Shown: positions 1-10,230 of the stretch, in pieces
How the letters are laid out: every line of letters begins with the position of its first letter
Numbering within the stretch: the stretch's first letter is position 1
Origin: Diospyros lotus
Lineage: Eukaryota > Streptophyta > Magnoliopsida > Ericales > Ebenaceae
Length of the DNA: 64,000 nt
Direction of reading: 5' to 3'
Assembly: GCF_014633365.1 (NCBI RefSeq)
Contig: NC_068340.1
Coordinates: forward strand, 17,277,879 to 17,341,878
Translations under genes and position numbers: made by a program
The notes under the pieces: model-generated
Told to the model about the DNA's origin: nothing
Databases searched by the model: none
The model's input: the letters and a program-made list of their open reading frames with translations, nothing else

Positions 1-93
1 TTGAATAACTCATTATTCAAATAATAAATATGATTACAATTGTCAGTGTACAACATGCCCAATCTGATTGGGTCTAGAGTACCTACACTAACA
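1..93 (-). mobile_element. Ty1/copia LTR, partial (left edge)
   Basis: The reverse complement begins TGTTAGTGTAGGTACTCTAG and matches the first ~85 bases of the LTR at 54839-56804 closely, including the segment around CCCAATCAGATTGGG. The LTR therefore ends at 93 in reverse orientation and continues out of the window. It abuts Tat reverse-transcriptase coding sequence at 94. The expected TSD would start TACCT (94-98), but its partner lies outside the window. Confidence 0.8.
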
Positions 94-377
94 TACCTTT
101 CTTCCAAGTACTAAACAGTGGTAAGAACTTTTAATGAATGATGAATGGGAAAAAGCCTTTGAAGCTCTAAGGGAATATCTTAAGGAAATTCCTTTGTTGA
201 CCCAACCAGATATTGGGGAGCCATTCTACTTATATCTGGGGGTTAGTCATGCTGCAGTCAGTGCAGTCCTATTGAAGAAAGTTGATCAAATAGACCACCT
301 CCATTTACTATATCAACAAAGTTTTACAAGGGGTTGAGATGCGATATCCCTACACTAAAAAAGTGGCCCTTGCACTT
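94..377 (+). pseudogene. pol: Tat-type gypsy pol fragment: RT end and RNase H start
   Basis: In shifting frames the sequence encodes the Tat-lineage RT/RNase H connection: LPFFQVL, then KAFEALREYL, PLLTQP, YLYLGVSHAAVSAVLL, and after a frameshift GVEMRYPYTKKVALAL. These are hallmark blocks of Ty3/gypsy RNase H in the Tat clade. The reading stops at 377, where a solo LTR is inserted, and resumes at 4425 with VVALGKLRPYFQAHT. Stops and frameshifts make it non-functional. Its 5' part is cut off by the copia LTR at 1-93. Confidence 0.85.
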
Positions 378-1132
378 TGTAATACCCAGGAATGATTTGA
401 GGATATAAACGGTATTTAGTGAAGGGTATAAATGGACTTTGTGGAAAAATAAGACTATAGGGTACACTAACGCAACTTTGGACGATCGAATTAGTCAGAG
501 GGAGTACCCTAGACCCTAGATAGCCAAGGAAAATGATATAGTATTGACAAGTAATATGAGTTATGATTTTAGGCATCAAAAGAAGTTGGACCGGGAACGG
601 CTCCCGGTACAGCTAAAAAGGAAATTGTGATTTAGGCTGAAATACCGAATTATCGTACGGGGCATCCGGGAAGTCAATGGAACCTCGAGGAAGTTCATAT
701 TTGGCATATAGAGTAACCCTTCAGTAGTTTTTGGAAGAAACAAAAGGGTTTGTAACCAAAACGAAGATTAGGGCTTAAGTGCAGTTTTTCAAAATTGACA
801 GAGGGAGATCGAAACGATATTTTTTTCGGAATTTTAAAGAGAATGTTTTAGGATATTTCAAAGGGTTATAAAGGTCTTTAAAGAGAAGTTCAGTTTTTGA
901 GCCAGGGGCAAAATCGTAATTTTTGAGGTTGGGGTAAAAGTGTAATTTACCTAAAAATTAGGGGCATTAGCGTAATTAGTCCATTTTTTTGGGACTAAAA
1001 TGCAATTAAAAATTAGTCCGGGGACTATGTTGAATAAAGTGCAATTACCCAAAAGTTCGGGTCAAAGTGTAATTATTGAAACCTTTTTACTAGGGGCATT
1101 TGGAAAATTCAGGAAAAAGCCTCATAAATGAC

Positions 1133-1544
1133 TTTAGTGATAAAGATGAAGTTTCATGATGATATTAGAGATAAGATGAAGCCTTATGATGACGTTAGAG
1201 ATAAGATGAAGGCTCATGATGACTTTAAGGATAAGATTTAATTGGATAAGATAAGATTTGGATAAGATTTGATTGGATAAGATAAGATTTGGATAAGATT
1301 TAATTGGATAAGATTTTGTTGGATATGATTTGAATAAGATTTGGATAACAATGATTATATAAAATCTTAGAAGATTTAGAATGATTGCAGAATATCTTAG
1401 AAGATTTGGTAATGATTATATAATATCTTTAAAGATTTACAATGATTGCAAAAGATATTAGAAGATTTTGAAATGATTGCAAAAGATATTAGAAGATTTG
1501 AAATGATTATAGAAAATCTTAGAAGATTTACAATGATTGCAGAA
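1133..1544. repeat. Short imperfect tandem repeats in LTR E
   Basis: At 1133-1240 a ~36-bp unit with GATAAGATGAAG and CATGATGA repeats about three times. It then degenerates into GATAAGATTT-rich sequence. From ~1345 a ~40-bp unit containing AATGATTGCAGAATAT and TTAGAAGATTT repeats several times. The same unit resumes at ~3155-3195, on the far side of the element at 1545-3139. Nothing coding is seen. Confidence 0.7.
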
Positions 1545-3139
1545 TGTTAGAACAGTAGGTTCTATGGCACACACCAAGAGGGGGGGTGAATTGGATATTT
1601 TAAAAATCTTTGATAGAACTTTGAAATCCTTTAGATGGAAAATTCGATGCAAGTGAGGATTATTGAATTGCTTGAAATAATAAATGAAATAAAACCACAA
1701 GCACAAGAGAAGAATACAAAGGATTTATAGTGGTTCGGCTTAACCCAAGCCTAATCCACTACCTTAGCTCCTCACTAAGGATTTTTCAAACCATCCACTA
1801 AAACCTCCTACTTAAACCAAGTAGGTCTTCTAGTCCAAGACTAGGAATTACAACCTCTTGCTTATACAAGCAAGCCCTCTAGCACCTAGCTAGGAAAAGC
1901 AGCCACTTGCTTCAACGATCAAGTCTTCTAGCACAAAGCTAGGAAAAATTTAGAAATAGAGAAAATGAGAGAATCTAAGAGATGAATCTCTTAGTTACAA
2001 TGTCTCTCAAGATTAAACAAGGCTTAATTGAATGGATTTACAATGATAGAACAAAGCCTTGGAGAGAAAATACAACAGTGAAAGCACAAAGATTGTAAGC
2101 TTCGAGTAAAAATGATTTGAACTTCTTTAGATCAACTCGTTCCCATCCATTAGCCTTCTCTTGATCATCTATGACATGTATATATAAGTGTCCCACGAAG
2201 TTGAAGAGAAATATAGCCGTTTGGAGCCGTTGGGATTTGAAAAAATAGCCGTTGGAGCTTTCTGCAAAAAGAAATAGTCGACAGAAGAAATATATAGTTG
2301 ACTATTTTTACAACTAAAGCAAGAAATAGTCGACAAACAAAATGAATAGTCGACTATTTTATAACACAAAATTTCAATAGTCGACAGACACATTCCAATA
2401 GTCGACAGATGCTGAGATATGAAGAAATTTTTGAAACTTATGAACAAAAATAGTCGACAGATCAGAAGGCATAGTCGACTATTTTTACTCGATAGTCGAC
2501 AGATGCTTAAATAGTCGACAGAACATAAAAAATAGTCGACTATTTTGAAGCATAGTTGACAGAATGAAAAACATAGTCGACTATCCTTTTGAAAAGATTG
2601 AAAATTTATCAAATCCTCATTTGATTCTTTTGAATCCTCATTTTGATTATTTTGAAAGCAAGTTGAGATCATCAAAAGTATGATTTGAAACAAATTATTC
2701 TTAACAAATCAATCTTTCATCCATACTCAATATTTCATATCTTGCTTTAAGATTTATATACTAAAAATGCATTTTCTCATTCATATAATCCATATAGTAG
2801 AAATTGATTTTCATATAGACATTCATCAAAACCATTTCATTACTAAGAGATATTAGATATCAAAATACTAGGAGATAGTTTTCTAAAATGAACACTTTCT
2901 AAAATGAACACACTTTCAAAAACATGTTCTACTTGGTCTTTTGCCTTAGAATTATTTTGACCAACGATTTCAAGGAGATTCTTTTTAGATCTTAAAACTT
3001 GTTTATGCTAATCTCCAAATAATATAAAAGATCATAGATCATTTTAACAAAGCACTTTGAAATTGATTTTTGTTTCCAAACCATATGCTTTGATTGAGAA
3101 AAAAATACATTTGAAATTTTTCATCATCAAAACTAAACA
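1545..3139 (-). mobile_element. Solo LTR, GTCGAC-palindrome family, copy 1
   Basis: Same family as 22469-23767 and 49600-50908. In reverse orientation it shares the palindrome-tiled U3 (ATAGTCGACAGA / ATAGTCGACTAT units at ~2275-2585), a TATA-like stretch near 2177-2187 on the minus strand, and the segment ACCAAGAGGGGGGGTGAA at ~1572. It begins TGTTAG and probably ends CTAAACA, with flanks CAGAA (1540-1544) and CAAGA (3140-3144); this TSD is imperfect, so the right end is tentative. It is ~290 bp longer than the other two copies on the side near 2850-3139. No coding capacity. Confidence 0.65.
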
Positions 3140-4344
3140 CAAGAGTAAAATATGATCTTTAGAAGATTTGAAATGATTGCAGAATATATGTTTCTTGGTG
3201 GCTAAGTTTCCAAAAACTATAAATAAGGGTTCATGGCTAAGGATTCTCTGATTCGAAATTATGAGAAGTTCGTGTTAAACAAGAGTGCTTCGGGTTTAGT
3301 GGATAGAGGGCTTTTTAAGCATACGCGAAGCATCACACGTGCAGAGCACCTGGGCAGTGCGTGAGGACGTGTAAGGAGGTGGTTTGGTTAAAAGACTTGA
3401 GGAGTTGCACGAAAATTGAGGTTGGGCACAAGATTCGAGGTGTTCTAAATATGTTCGAGGTGAGTGGTTTGATTCTAGCTTTACCTTGTCTTGGAAGTGT
3501 TTTTAAATGCTTGTGGTGAGTTCTAGCGAGCGGTTTCGCCCTCCTAGACTTAGATTGTTTTACCAGGCTTTTACTTATGAACACTGTGTCGACATTGGCT
3601 GCATTGCATTAACTGATTTACTTTAAAATGTTGGTGCATGGCGTGTGAATTTTCATATCGTTTGGGGTCAAGTTTCATTGCATTGTTGGGTTCATATGGG
3701 GCGGGACGGGGTCTTCTTGGGAATGGGACACGGTTAGTCCTGGTGATCGGGTGACACGGTAGGGCACCCGGGGCCAGTACTGGTGATCGGGTGACACGGT
3801 AGGGCATCCGGGACTAGTAACCGAGTGACACGGTAGGGCACCCGGGGATTAAGTATGTCAGGGAAATTTCTCAAGTTTGACGTGTCATGCATGTTGTCGT
3901 TTAGTATGCCATGCTCATGTGTCTTTCATGCATTATATAAACTATTTCATGCCTTCACTTAGATGTTTTATCATCTAACCTGGGCTATGCCCCTGGAACG
4001 TTTAATATTCCAGCCAAGGACTGCTGCGAGGGCTAGGATGTGGCCGGTTGGGGGCCAATGGTGCTTAGTTTGATAGTCGTTGTAACATTTGGAGGCTTCA
4101 GAATGTATTTTAGGTTGTAAATGAACAGTTGTATAGTAGCAAAGTTGTCATCTGATCTGTATTACGTATGTTGTTAAGGGAATACCATGTAAGAACTATG
4201 ATGTTTGATGTTAATATATCTGCTGCATTGTATTATGTCTCGTTTAGTTTAAGATTATTGATCTTGATAGTTAAACGGGCAAGGCTGGGGTTCTCGGGGT
4301 TTGTATCTGCATTTGAAGATAGTTCTTGATACACTGCACGTGTT

Positions 4345-4366
4345 GAACTAAAAAAAAAAAAAAAAA
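4345..4366. repeat. Poly-A tract near the end of LTR E
   Basis: A run of about 16 A residues at ~4350-4366 close to the 3' end of the LTR. Simple sequence only. Confidence 0.6.
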
Positions 4367-4424
4367 GAAATCTCGGGAATACCCTTATAGTGACACGCCT
4401 GGCGAGACGGGGTGTTACACACTT

Positions 4425-5157
4425 GTTGTGGCACTAGGAAAATTAAGACCCTACTTTCAAGCTCACACAATCATCGTCTTAATCGATTACCCTTTGTGCC
4501 AAATTCTACAAAGACTAGACTAACGAAATGGGCAATTGAGCTTAGTGAGTGTGACATCCATTTCGAGCCATGAAAAGCTATTAAAAGGCAATTGGGAACA
4601 TTTAGTATGCTCAGGAAGATTGACGAAATAGACAATTGAGCTTATTGAGTATGACATCCATTTCGAGCCACAAAAAGCTATTAAAGAGAAAGCTCTTAAG
4701 GAATTCATTATAGAATGTACTAATGCCCCGAATTTCTTTGTTGTTACCCCTCCTGAATGGATGCTTTTTGTTAAGGAAGCCTCAAACACTAGAGAAAGTG
4801 GGGTTGGCATAGTCTTAATTTCTCTTGAGGGTGAAATCCCTGAATATTCATTGCAGTTTACCTTCCTAAGTTCCAACAACACTGCTGAATATGATGCCCT
4901 CATTGCTAGCCTAAATATTGACATGAAACTTGAAATGCAAAAACTTATAGCCCACAGTGATTCCCAATTCGTTGTGCAACAATTCCAAAGGGAACCCACT
5001 CTAGCTAAATATCTCCAAAAGGTGTGCGAGCTAGCCCATGCTTTTATGGATTTTTAGCTGATGCAAATCAACTACTCTCCTAACCAACATGTCGATGCCT
5101 TGTCCAAATTAGCTTTAACAAAAGATGTTCCTGGTTGATTCATTCACATGGAGATAC
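4425..5157 (+). pseudogene. pol: Tat-type gypsy RNase H and second (archaeal-type) RNase H
   Basis: This continues the Tat pol interrupted at 377: KLRPYFQAHT, then a degenerate TKWAIELSE block. From ~4750 it encodes an extra RNase H domain: GVGIVLISLEGEIPEYSLQF, SSNNTAEYDALIASL, HSDSQFVVQQF. The acidic residues of the fold are visible as E in AEYDALI and D in HSDSQ. A second RNase H of this type before integrase characterises the Tat/Ogre lineage. A stop follows FMDF at ~5057, and NYSPNQHVDALSKLAL follows. The domain is degenerate and not functional. Confidence 0.85.
4523..4687 (+). repeat. Local tandem duplication inside Tat RNase H
   Basis: A segment with ACGAAAT, GACATCCATTTCGAGCCA and AAAAAGCTATTAAA occurs at 4523-~4580 and again at 4623-~4687, a period of 100 bp. 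Both copies encode the WAIELSE...DIHFEP part of RNase H, so the second copy is a duplicated coding segment. Confidence 0.75.
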
Positions 5158-5365
5158 TACAAAAACCTAGCATAGAAGAAAATAATGAGTAGGCTGAAAC
5201 TCACTTCATAATAATGGCAAAGGATTGGAGAATGCTAATTGTCAATTACCTCCTTACAGGGGAGCTCCCAACCATCCCATTGGAGGCCAGAAAGTTAAGA
5301 CTTGACCCGCTCGCTTCACTCTTATTGATCAAGTCCTATACAAGTAGGCTTATTTCATATCCCTG

Positions 5366-5891
5366 GTGAAATGTTTGAGTTTACAAGAAGCTCAACAAAC
5401 ACTAGATGAAGTACATAAAGGAGATTGCAATAAACATTTTGGGAGAAGAACCTTAGTGGCAAGCATCTTATGGGTAGGTTTCTTTTGGCCCACTCTTCAT
5501 AAAGATGCTGCTAACAACGTGCAAACATGTGATAAATGCCAAAGGCACACTCGACTATCTTCAACACCGTTGTCAGTCATTCAACAAATATTCCAACCGA
5601 TCTCGTTTTCTCACTGTGGATTAGATATTCTTGGCCCCTTCCTAGTTGCATCAGTGCAAAAGAAGTTTTTATTGGTGGCCATTGATTATTTTACCAAGTG
5701 GATTAAAGCCGAGCCACTATCAACCATTATTGAGTGAAAAGTGGAGTGGTTTGGAAAGACATCATATGTCGGTTCGGCATCCCTCACATTCTCAATGTTG
5801 ATCATGGGACACAGTTTGATTTTGAAGCATTCCGTGCATTTTATCAACGGTGGGGAATTCACCTCAAAATGGCTGTTATTGCATATCCTTA
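5366..5891 (+). pseudogene. pol: Tat-type gypsy integrase, N-terminal and first half of core
   Basis: Integrase reads from the region before zinc-binding (EVHKGDCNKHFG, with a degenerate HHCC motif: H in KHFGRR and C...C in CDKC) through FFWPTLHKDA to the catalytic core (LDILGPF, AIDYFTKWIKAEPL). The first catalytic Asp sits in LDILGP. After a stop/frameshift at ~5735 it continues as ICRFGIPHILNVDHGTQF, with the second catalytic Asp in the expected DHGTQF position. It is broken at 5891 by a CACTA-like element and resumes at 7432. Confidence 0.85.
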
Positions 5892-6298
5892 CACAACAAA
5901 AAAGAAAGGCATTTAATGGCGATTGTTTTTGCATTTAATGCCGCTAAATCAGCCGTCGCGGAGCATTTAGTAGCGATTTTTAGCAACCGCTGGAATAATC
6001 GCTGCAAAAAATATAATTAGCAGTAGTTTTTCAACCGTCGTTAAAATTAAAAAAAAAAATTTAATTTTAGCGGCGGTAAAAACTGCAGCAAAAATTTAAA
6101 AAAAAAAATTTAATTTTAGCGGTGGTTCCGTAGCTAAAATTAAAAGAAATTAAAAATTAAATTTCTCCTAAGGGCCGTCCGTGCCGGCACCCAGCAACTC
6201 GCGCTCGCACAGGCTCACACACCCGCCTACAACCGCACGCCATGTGGCTGCATGTCCGCGCGCCACGTGGCCACATGCTGGAAATCCTATTTCCATCT

Positions 6299-6368
6299 TC
6301 CCCTCCTCGAATTCGAACACTGGACCTTGCCCATGCGCGCGCGTAACCATCGAATTTGCCAAGCCTTC
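6299..6368 (-). promoter_or_regulatory. tRNA-like A-box/B-box module in CACTA-like element 1
   Basis: On the minus strand, TTGGCAAATTCGATGGTT (6362 down to 6345) resembles a tRNA A box and is followed by GTGTTCGAATTCG (6320 down to 6308), which resembles a B box (GGTTCGAANCC). The flanks, including the ACGCGC that follows the A box, match a module at 42663-42732 in CACTA-like element 2. The resemblance to a Pol III internal promoter is visible; function is not shown. It could be an old SINE or tRNA-derived fragment. Confidence 0.5.
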
Positions 6369-6829
6369 CTGATATATATCTGATTATATAAATTATATAC
6401 CAATCCAACAACTATTTTCTAAAATTATATTTTATATTTTTTAATATAAATTAAAAAACATTAATTAATTTATTATTTTTTAAAAGAATAAAGGAATAAA
6501 TTAAAAATAAATTAATTGATTAAAAAATAAAAAAGATTTTATATATTTTTTAAAATTATTAAAATTTTGTTAAATTACCCTTTATTTTTATTTTTTTAAA
6601 TTAAAATTTTTAATTAATTTTACGATTAATTTAAATTAAATTTTAAATTTCTTTTTCAGATTTTATATTTCCTTTTATTACTTTAATTTTTAATTATTTT
6701 CTTAAGTAAAATTAAGGAATTATTTTCTTAATTAAAACTTAAATTTTAATGAATTTTTTAATTACTTTTCCTTTTATTAAAAGTAATTAAAATTTTAATT
6801 TTAATTTTGAATTATTTAATTATTTTTTA

Positions 6830-7420
6830 ATTTAGCGGCTATTTTCAAAAACCACCGCTAAATTCAAAATTTTAATTAATTTTGCGGCGATTTCTCAGAT
6901 CGTCACAAATGTTAACTTAATTTTTATTTTGAATTATTTAATTATTTTTTAATTTAGCGGCAGTTTCTGAAAACTGCTGCAAAATTTAAAATTTAAATTA
7001 CTTTTGCGACGGTTTCTGAAAACCACCGCAAATGTTAACTTAATTTTTATTTTTAGTTATTTAATTATTTTTTAATTTAGCGACGGTTTCTAAAAATCGC
7101 TACAAATGTTAATTTAATTTTTATTTTGAATTATTTAATTATTTTTTAATTTAGAGGTAATTTTCAGAAACCACCGCTAAATTCAATTTTATTTTAAATT
7201 ATTTAATTATTTTATAAATTTAGCGGCGTTTTTTGAAAACCGCCGCAAAATTAAATGTTTTAATAAATTTTGTGGTGGTTTTTCGAATCCACCGCTAAAT
7301 TTTAAAAAAATCGCCGCAAAAATCGTATTTTCCAGCGGTTTACGAACCACCGCAAAGTAGAATATTTTGCGCCGATTTTAAAAACCGTTGCAAAAAAACC
7401 GCCACAAAAAATTAGTTTTT
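6830..7420. repeat. Palindromic GCGGCGGTTT / AAACCGCCGC subterminal repeats
   Basis: At least six units of the form TTTAGCGGC...TTTC...GAAACCGCCGCTAAA, each able to form a short hairpin, are separated by AT-rich spacers of about 100 bp. Related units occur at both ends of the element at 36960-43150. Arrays of subterminal motifs are typical of CACTA elements, where they bind the TNPA-type protein. That role here is inference. Confidence 0.75.
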
Positions 7421-7431
7421 TTGTAGTGTTA

Positions 7432-7595
7432 GGCAAATGGGCAAGTTAAAGGTAGAAATAAGACCACTCTCCATGGGCTTAAAACTCAGTTGGACAAAGT
7501 TAAAGATCCTTGGGTTGACGAGTTATCAACCATCTTGTGAGCATATCACACCACCAGTCAAGTATTTGAAAGATGAATGCCCAAAGCAAAAAAGG
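7432..7595 (+). pseudogene. pol: Tat-type gypsy integrase, second half of core (fragment)
   Basis: In the frame starting just after the TSD the sequence reads ANGQVKGRNKTTLHGLKTQL, then DPWVDELSTIL, a stop, and AYHTT. This is the region around the third catalytic residue of gypsy integrases and what follows it; the usual Glu position is degenerate. It continues the integrase broken at 5891. Homology is lost after ~7560-7595. Confidence 0.8.
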
Positions 7596-8515
7596 CTAAC
7601 GCTTGATGGATTTATGCAAAGGGTATACCAGTTTTAAAACATTTTCAAAACCATAAAATTATGCAATGAAAACAAAAACAAACCCTGGCAATACTCAATA
7701 TTAATCATCCATATGCATATAAATAAAAACCAATCAACCATAGGGCATTTGAGAAATATACCTCAACAGATGTTGGTTGTTGTCAATTGTCAAACACGCC
7801 TCAACAACAAGCTTCCAGCTTCCAGATCTGCTTATGTTCTTGCGAAGCTCGGTAGACCATCCCACCTTCTTAAATGTGAAGGACCTAGTATGTCCATGCT
7901 TGAGCTGCCTCGAAACCTTTCACCGAACCCATGCTAGAACCATCTCGATGAAGGTAACGGAAGCTGAAATGGTTCCTTCAGGTTATTTCGGTTGTCTCAT
8001 AACCAAGGATCAACAAGGGAGCAAGAAGAAGAAGTTGGTTGAAATTTTAGAGAAAGAAGAAGAAGACAACTGAACCAAAGAAGAATGGAAGAAGAACAAG
8101 GAAGAAGATGAAGGCAAGAAGATTCAAAAGCTCTCACATGTCTCCTCAATCAGCTTCTCTTGATTTGTTTCTCCTATTAGCTTCTTCTTCTTCTCTCTCT
8201 CCCTCTCTCTCTTTTCTCTCTCTCTCTCTCTCTCTCTCTTATTGATTGAGCATAATAAATGCTCTAAAGAGAATGATGGAGAAGCATTACAGCATTTAAT
8301 GCTCTGATGGAAAGAAGCTATAGAAAGAAAAAGCACGTGGGATTAATCTTACTCTCAAAATTGTCGACCTCTTGAAAAGAACTGTCGACTATTTCTTTGT
8401 CTCACGAAGAAACTATCGACCGTCCAGCACAACTATCAATTGGTTGTGCCAACTTTCATTACTTCCAATAATCTTGACTGCCATAAAGTTAACTTATCGA
8501 GTCCCATTCTAGGGC
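7596..8515 (-). mobile_element. Probable copia LTR fragment, reverse orientation
   Basis: No gene is supported. The order of elements (ATGCATATAAATAAA, then ATACCTCAACAGATGT, then (CT)n, then GTCGAC-type words near 8363-8410) parallels 10330-10920, and both resemble the reverse complement of the copia 3' LTR at 13852 onward. Short frames here are open by chance. Boundaries are uncertain, and the assignment rests on hand comparison only. Confidence 0.4.
8190..8242. repeat. (CT)n microsatellite
   Basis: A near-pure CT run with a few interruptions. Any reading frame through it (Glu-Arg repeats on the minus strand) is an artefact of the microsatellite. Confidence 0.9.
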
Positions 8516-9508
8516 CTCATGCTCAATATTATAGGTAATTGCATGGTTCCCTTGACAAGTATCACCCCCTGGATAGAATGTTGTCAATCTAGATTCCCTT
8601 GAAGGGATGCTCGATGATTATGATGGATATCATAAAGGGATCATCATGAGGCATAAATACATCACCTTAGTTCTCTGGAGTGATTGGGCCCTTACCCTTT
8701 TAAGCCTAGGCCACTAAACCAACATGTAGTGCTTGCTGGGTACACATTTTTAGAGCCATCGGGATCCTCATGTTATGTATCTCCTCGTAAGAAGCCAATG
8801 ATTTCTCTGATTCTAAGATTTCCTCTATAGCTTTCTGCACCTCAGAAGTTTTCTGGGGGTTCAACATTATTGCCTCAGTGGTGAATGGTCATAGATGGAG
8901 AACTTGAGCCTAACTTTCACTTCTTCTTGAGGTTGTAATTTTAGCAAATTTTTTGAGGTTGACTACTTTTCTTATCCACTTACGTCTTTCAGTTATCACA
9001 TCATTGGGGGTACTCTCATGAGGGGACTCTTGAAGACTCCTAAGCCATGTTTCCTAGTAGTTTCCCACAAGCTGTTTCGTTTTGAATGCATCATGATCTT
9101 TCCTTGAATCCTCATATTTAGTGAGCAACATAGTTGGTGATACTTTATCAAGGACCTTGGTGTGCCGATGGCCACCTAAGTGCTTTTTCCTTGGGTTTTT
9201 AAGAGTTTATGGAAATCCATACACAACATCTAATTGCAAAGAAATGATGTCCCGACAAAGAACATCTTGATTCGGGATATGTTCAGGAGTCATGCTCACT
9301 TGATGGCTCTACACCGGAGGATATAGTCGATAATTAGGACCCCCAGGCCCCTAGACTGGGTGGTTGGTTGGTGATCGAGGATACTGTCTTTTCTGATGAA
9401 TGAACTTGCTTTTGTTTTAGGATTCGTGTTCCTTTGCGTGTTACTTGACCAATTTCTAGCATAAGCAGACTTGGTTTTCCTTGCCATCGATCCTGACCTT
9501 TTGTCAAT
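8516..9508 (-). pseudogene. gag: Tat-type element: leader and gag N-terminal region (decayed)
   Basis: Read on the minus strand, the sequence starts just downstream of a Tat-type PBS with a Met codon at ~9487 (MARKTKSAYARNW), then runs leftward through much-mutated sequence with no long frame. This is where Tat elements encode the start of gag, but the similarity I can see is limited to position after the PBS and basic composition. It may belong to the same element as the LTR at 9530. I found no further gag motif here. Confidence 0.45.
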
Positions 9509-9526
9509 TTCCCATAGACGACGCTA
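9509..9526 (-). promoter_or_regulatory. Primer binding site (Tat-type, tRNA-Arg-like)
   Basis: The minus strand reads TAGCGTCGTCTATGGGAA, close to the TGGCGCCGTCTGTGGGAA primer-binding site I recall for Tat-lineage elements and attribute to an arginine tRNA. It lies 3 bases from the LTR end at 9530, as expected. The mismatches are largely transitions. Confidence 0.7.
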
Positions 9527-9529
9527 AAT

Positions 9530-10230
9530 TGTTGTTGCCAAAATACAATTATTAGAATTTGTAATGTTAGATGGGGTGCATAGAGTTTGCCTAGCTTTAG
9601 TAGGGTTGCTTTAAGAGGAAAAAAGCTACTTCAGGTGGAATTATTCGTCGGGAGGAAGGGTCAGCTCTGGGTGGAATGACTTACTGGGAGGAAAGGGTTG
9701 GCTTTGGGTGGAATAGCCCATTGGTATGTAAAATCAACTCCAGGTGGAATGACCCATTGGGAGAAAGAATCGACCCCAAGTGGAATGACCCAACGGGAGG
9801 AAAGGGTTGGCTTCGGGTGGAATGGCTCATTGGGAGGAAAAGGTTAGCTCTCGGAAGAATGCCTCATCTAGAGGAAGAATTGGCTTTAGAAGGAATGACC
9901 CTCCGAGTGGACGTTATGTCTGCTTGCAAGCTGATGTTCCTAGAGAAAGGCGTGCTTCGAGTGGAAGCTTGTGTAGGATAAAGCCAACTTTTGGTGTATC
10001 AATGAAGAATCGATACCACATATCACCTCTTCATAGGTTGTAGGATCAATCAATTTATCATTATCCCCATACAAGAACAATTCTTGCATATTTTCCATCG
10101 ATAAACCATATCATCGATCCGGAGGATAGGATACCCTATTTGACCTACGAAGAATCATTGGATCAATAACCTAACTTGGTTCACCCTACTCAATGATTCG
10201 ATTAGGTATTTGTGAAACATAACAGCCATT
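9530..10230 (-). mobile_element. Tat-type 5' LTR (partial), with internal tandem repeats
   Basis: The LTR boundary TGTTGTTGCC (9530) sits 3 bases from the PBS, so this is the R-U5 end of a Tat LTR on the minus strand. From ~9625 to 9900 an imperfect ~45-bp unit containing GGGTGGAATGAC and GGGAGGAAAGGGTTGGCT repeats about six times. The other end of the LTR is not identified; homology fades near 10230. No gene. Confidence 0.6.
9625..9905. repeat. Imperfect tandem repeat, ~45-bp unit
   Basis: Units are built on GGGTGGAATGACCCATTGGG followed by AGGAAAGGGTTGGCTT. Successive copies differ by several substitutions. They lie inside the Tat LTR. Overlapping open frames here are produced by the repeat. 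Confidence 0.75.

Larger units (their letters stand above)
378..4419 (+). mobile_element. Ty3/gypsy solo LTR E (TSD CACTT), itself interrupted
   Basis: It starts TGTAATACCCAGGAATG and ends GGGGTGTTACA, typical of chromovirus (Tekay/del-like) LTRs. A perfect 5-bp TSD CACTT lies at 373-377 and 4420-4424, and the host Tat RNase H reading frame continues across it. About 1.6 kb at 1545-3139 is a second element inserted later, leaving ~2.4 kb of LTR. A block near 590-680 (CCGGTACAGCTAAA followed by a CCGAATTATCG-like segment) recurs in LTRs B and D, so these are related families. No internal region is present, so this is a solo LTR left by LTR-LTR recombination. Confidence 0.9.
5892..7428. mobile_element. 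CACTA-like non-autonomous DNA transposon 1 (TSD TTA)
   Basis: The left end is CACAACAAAAAAG. The right end, reverse-complemented, is CACTACAAAAAAACTAA. The 3-bp TSD TTA lies at 5889-5891 and 7429-7431, and the Tat integrase frame continues across it, with ANGQVKGRNKT following. CACTA ends plus a 3-bp TSD define the En/Spm (CACTA) superfamily. No transposase is present. The interior is AT-rich and tiled with palindromic GCGGCGGTTT...AAACCGCCGC-type units, most densely at 6830-7420. A GC-rich island at 6160-6370 carries a tRNA-like module on the minus strand. It shares ends and units with the larger element at 36960-43150. Confidence 0.85.

Noticed and set aside
2169..2693. A 174-residue minus-strand frame rich in VDY and CLS repeats
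   Set aside because: It is a translation of the GTCGAC palindrome array in a solo LTR, not a protein.
7713..8073. Frames of 74 and 98 residues as genes
   Set aside because: They overlap in different frames, show no domain, and lie in sequence resembling a reversed copia LTR.
8124..8336. A Glu/Arg-repeat protein on the minus strand
   Set aside because: Translation of a CT microsatellite.
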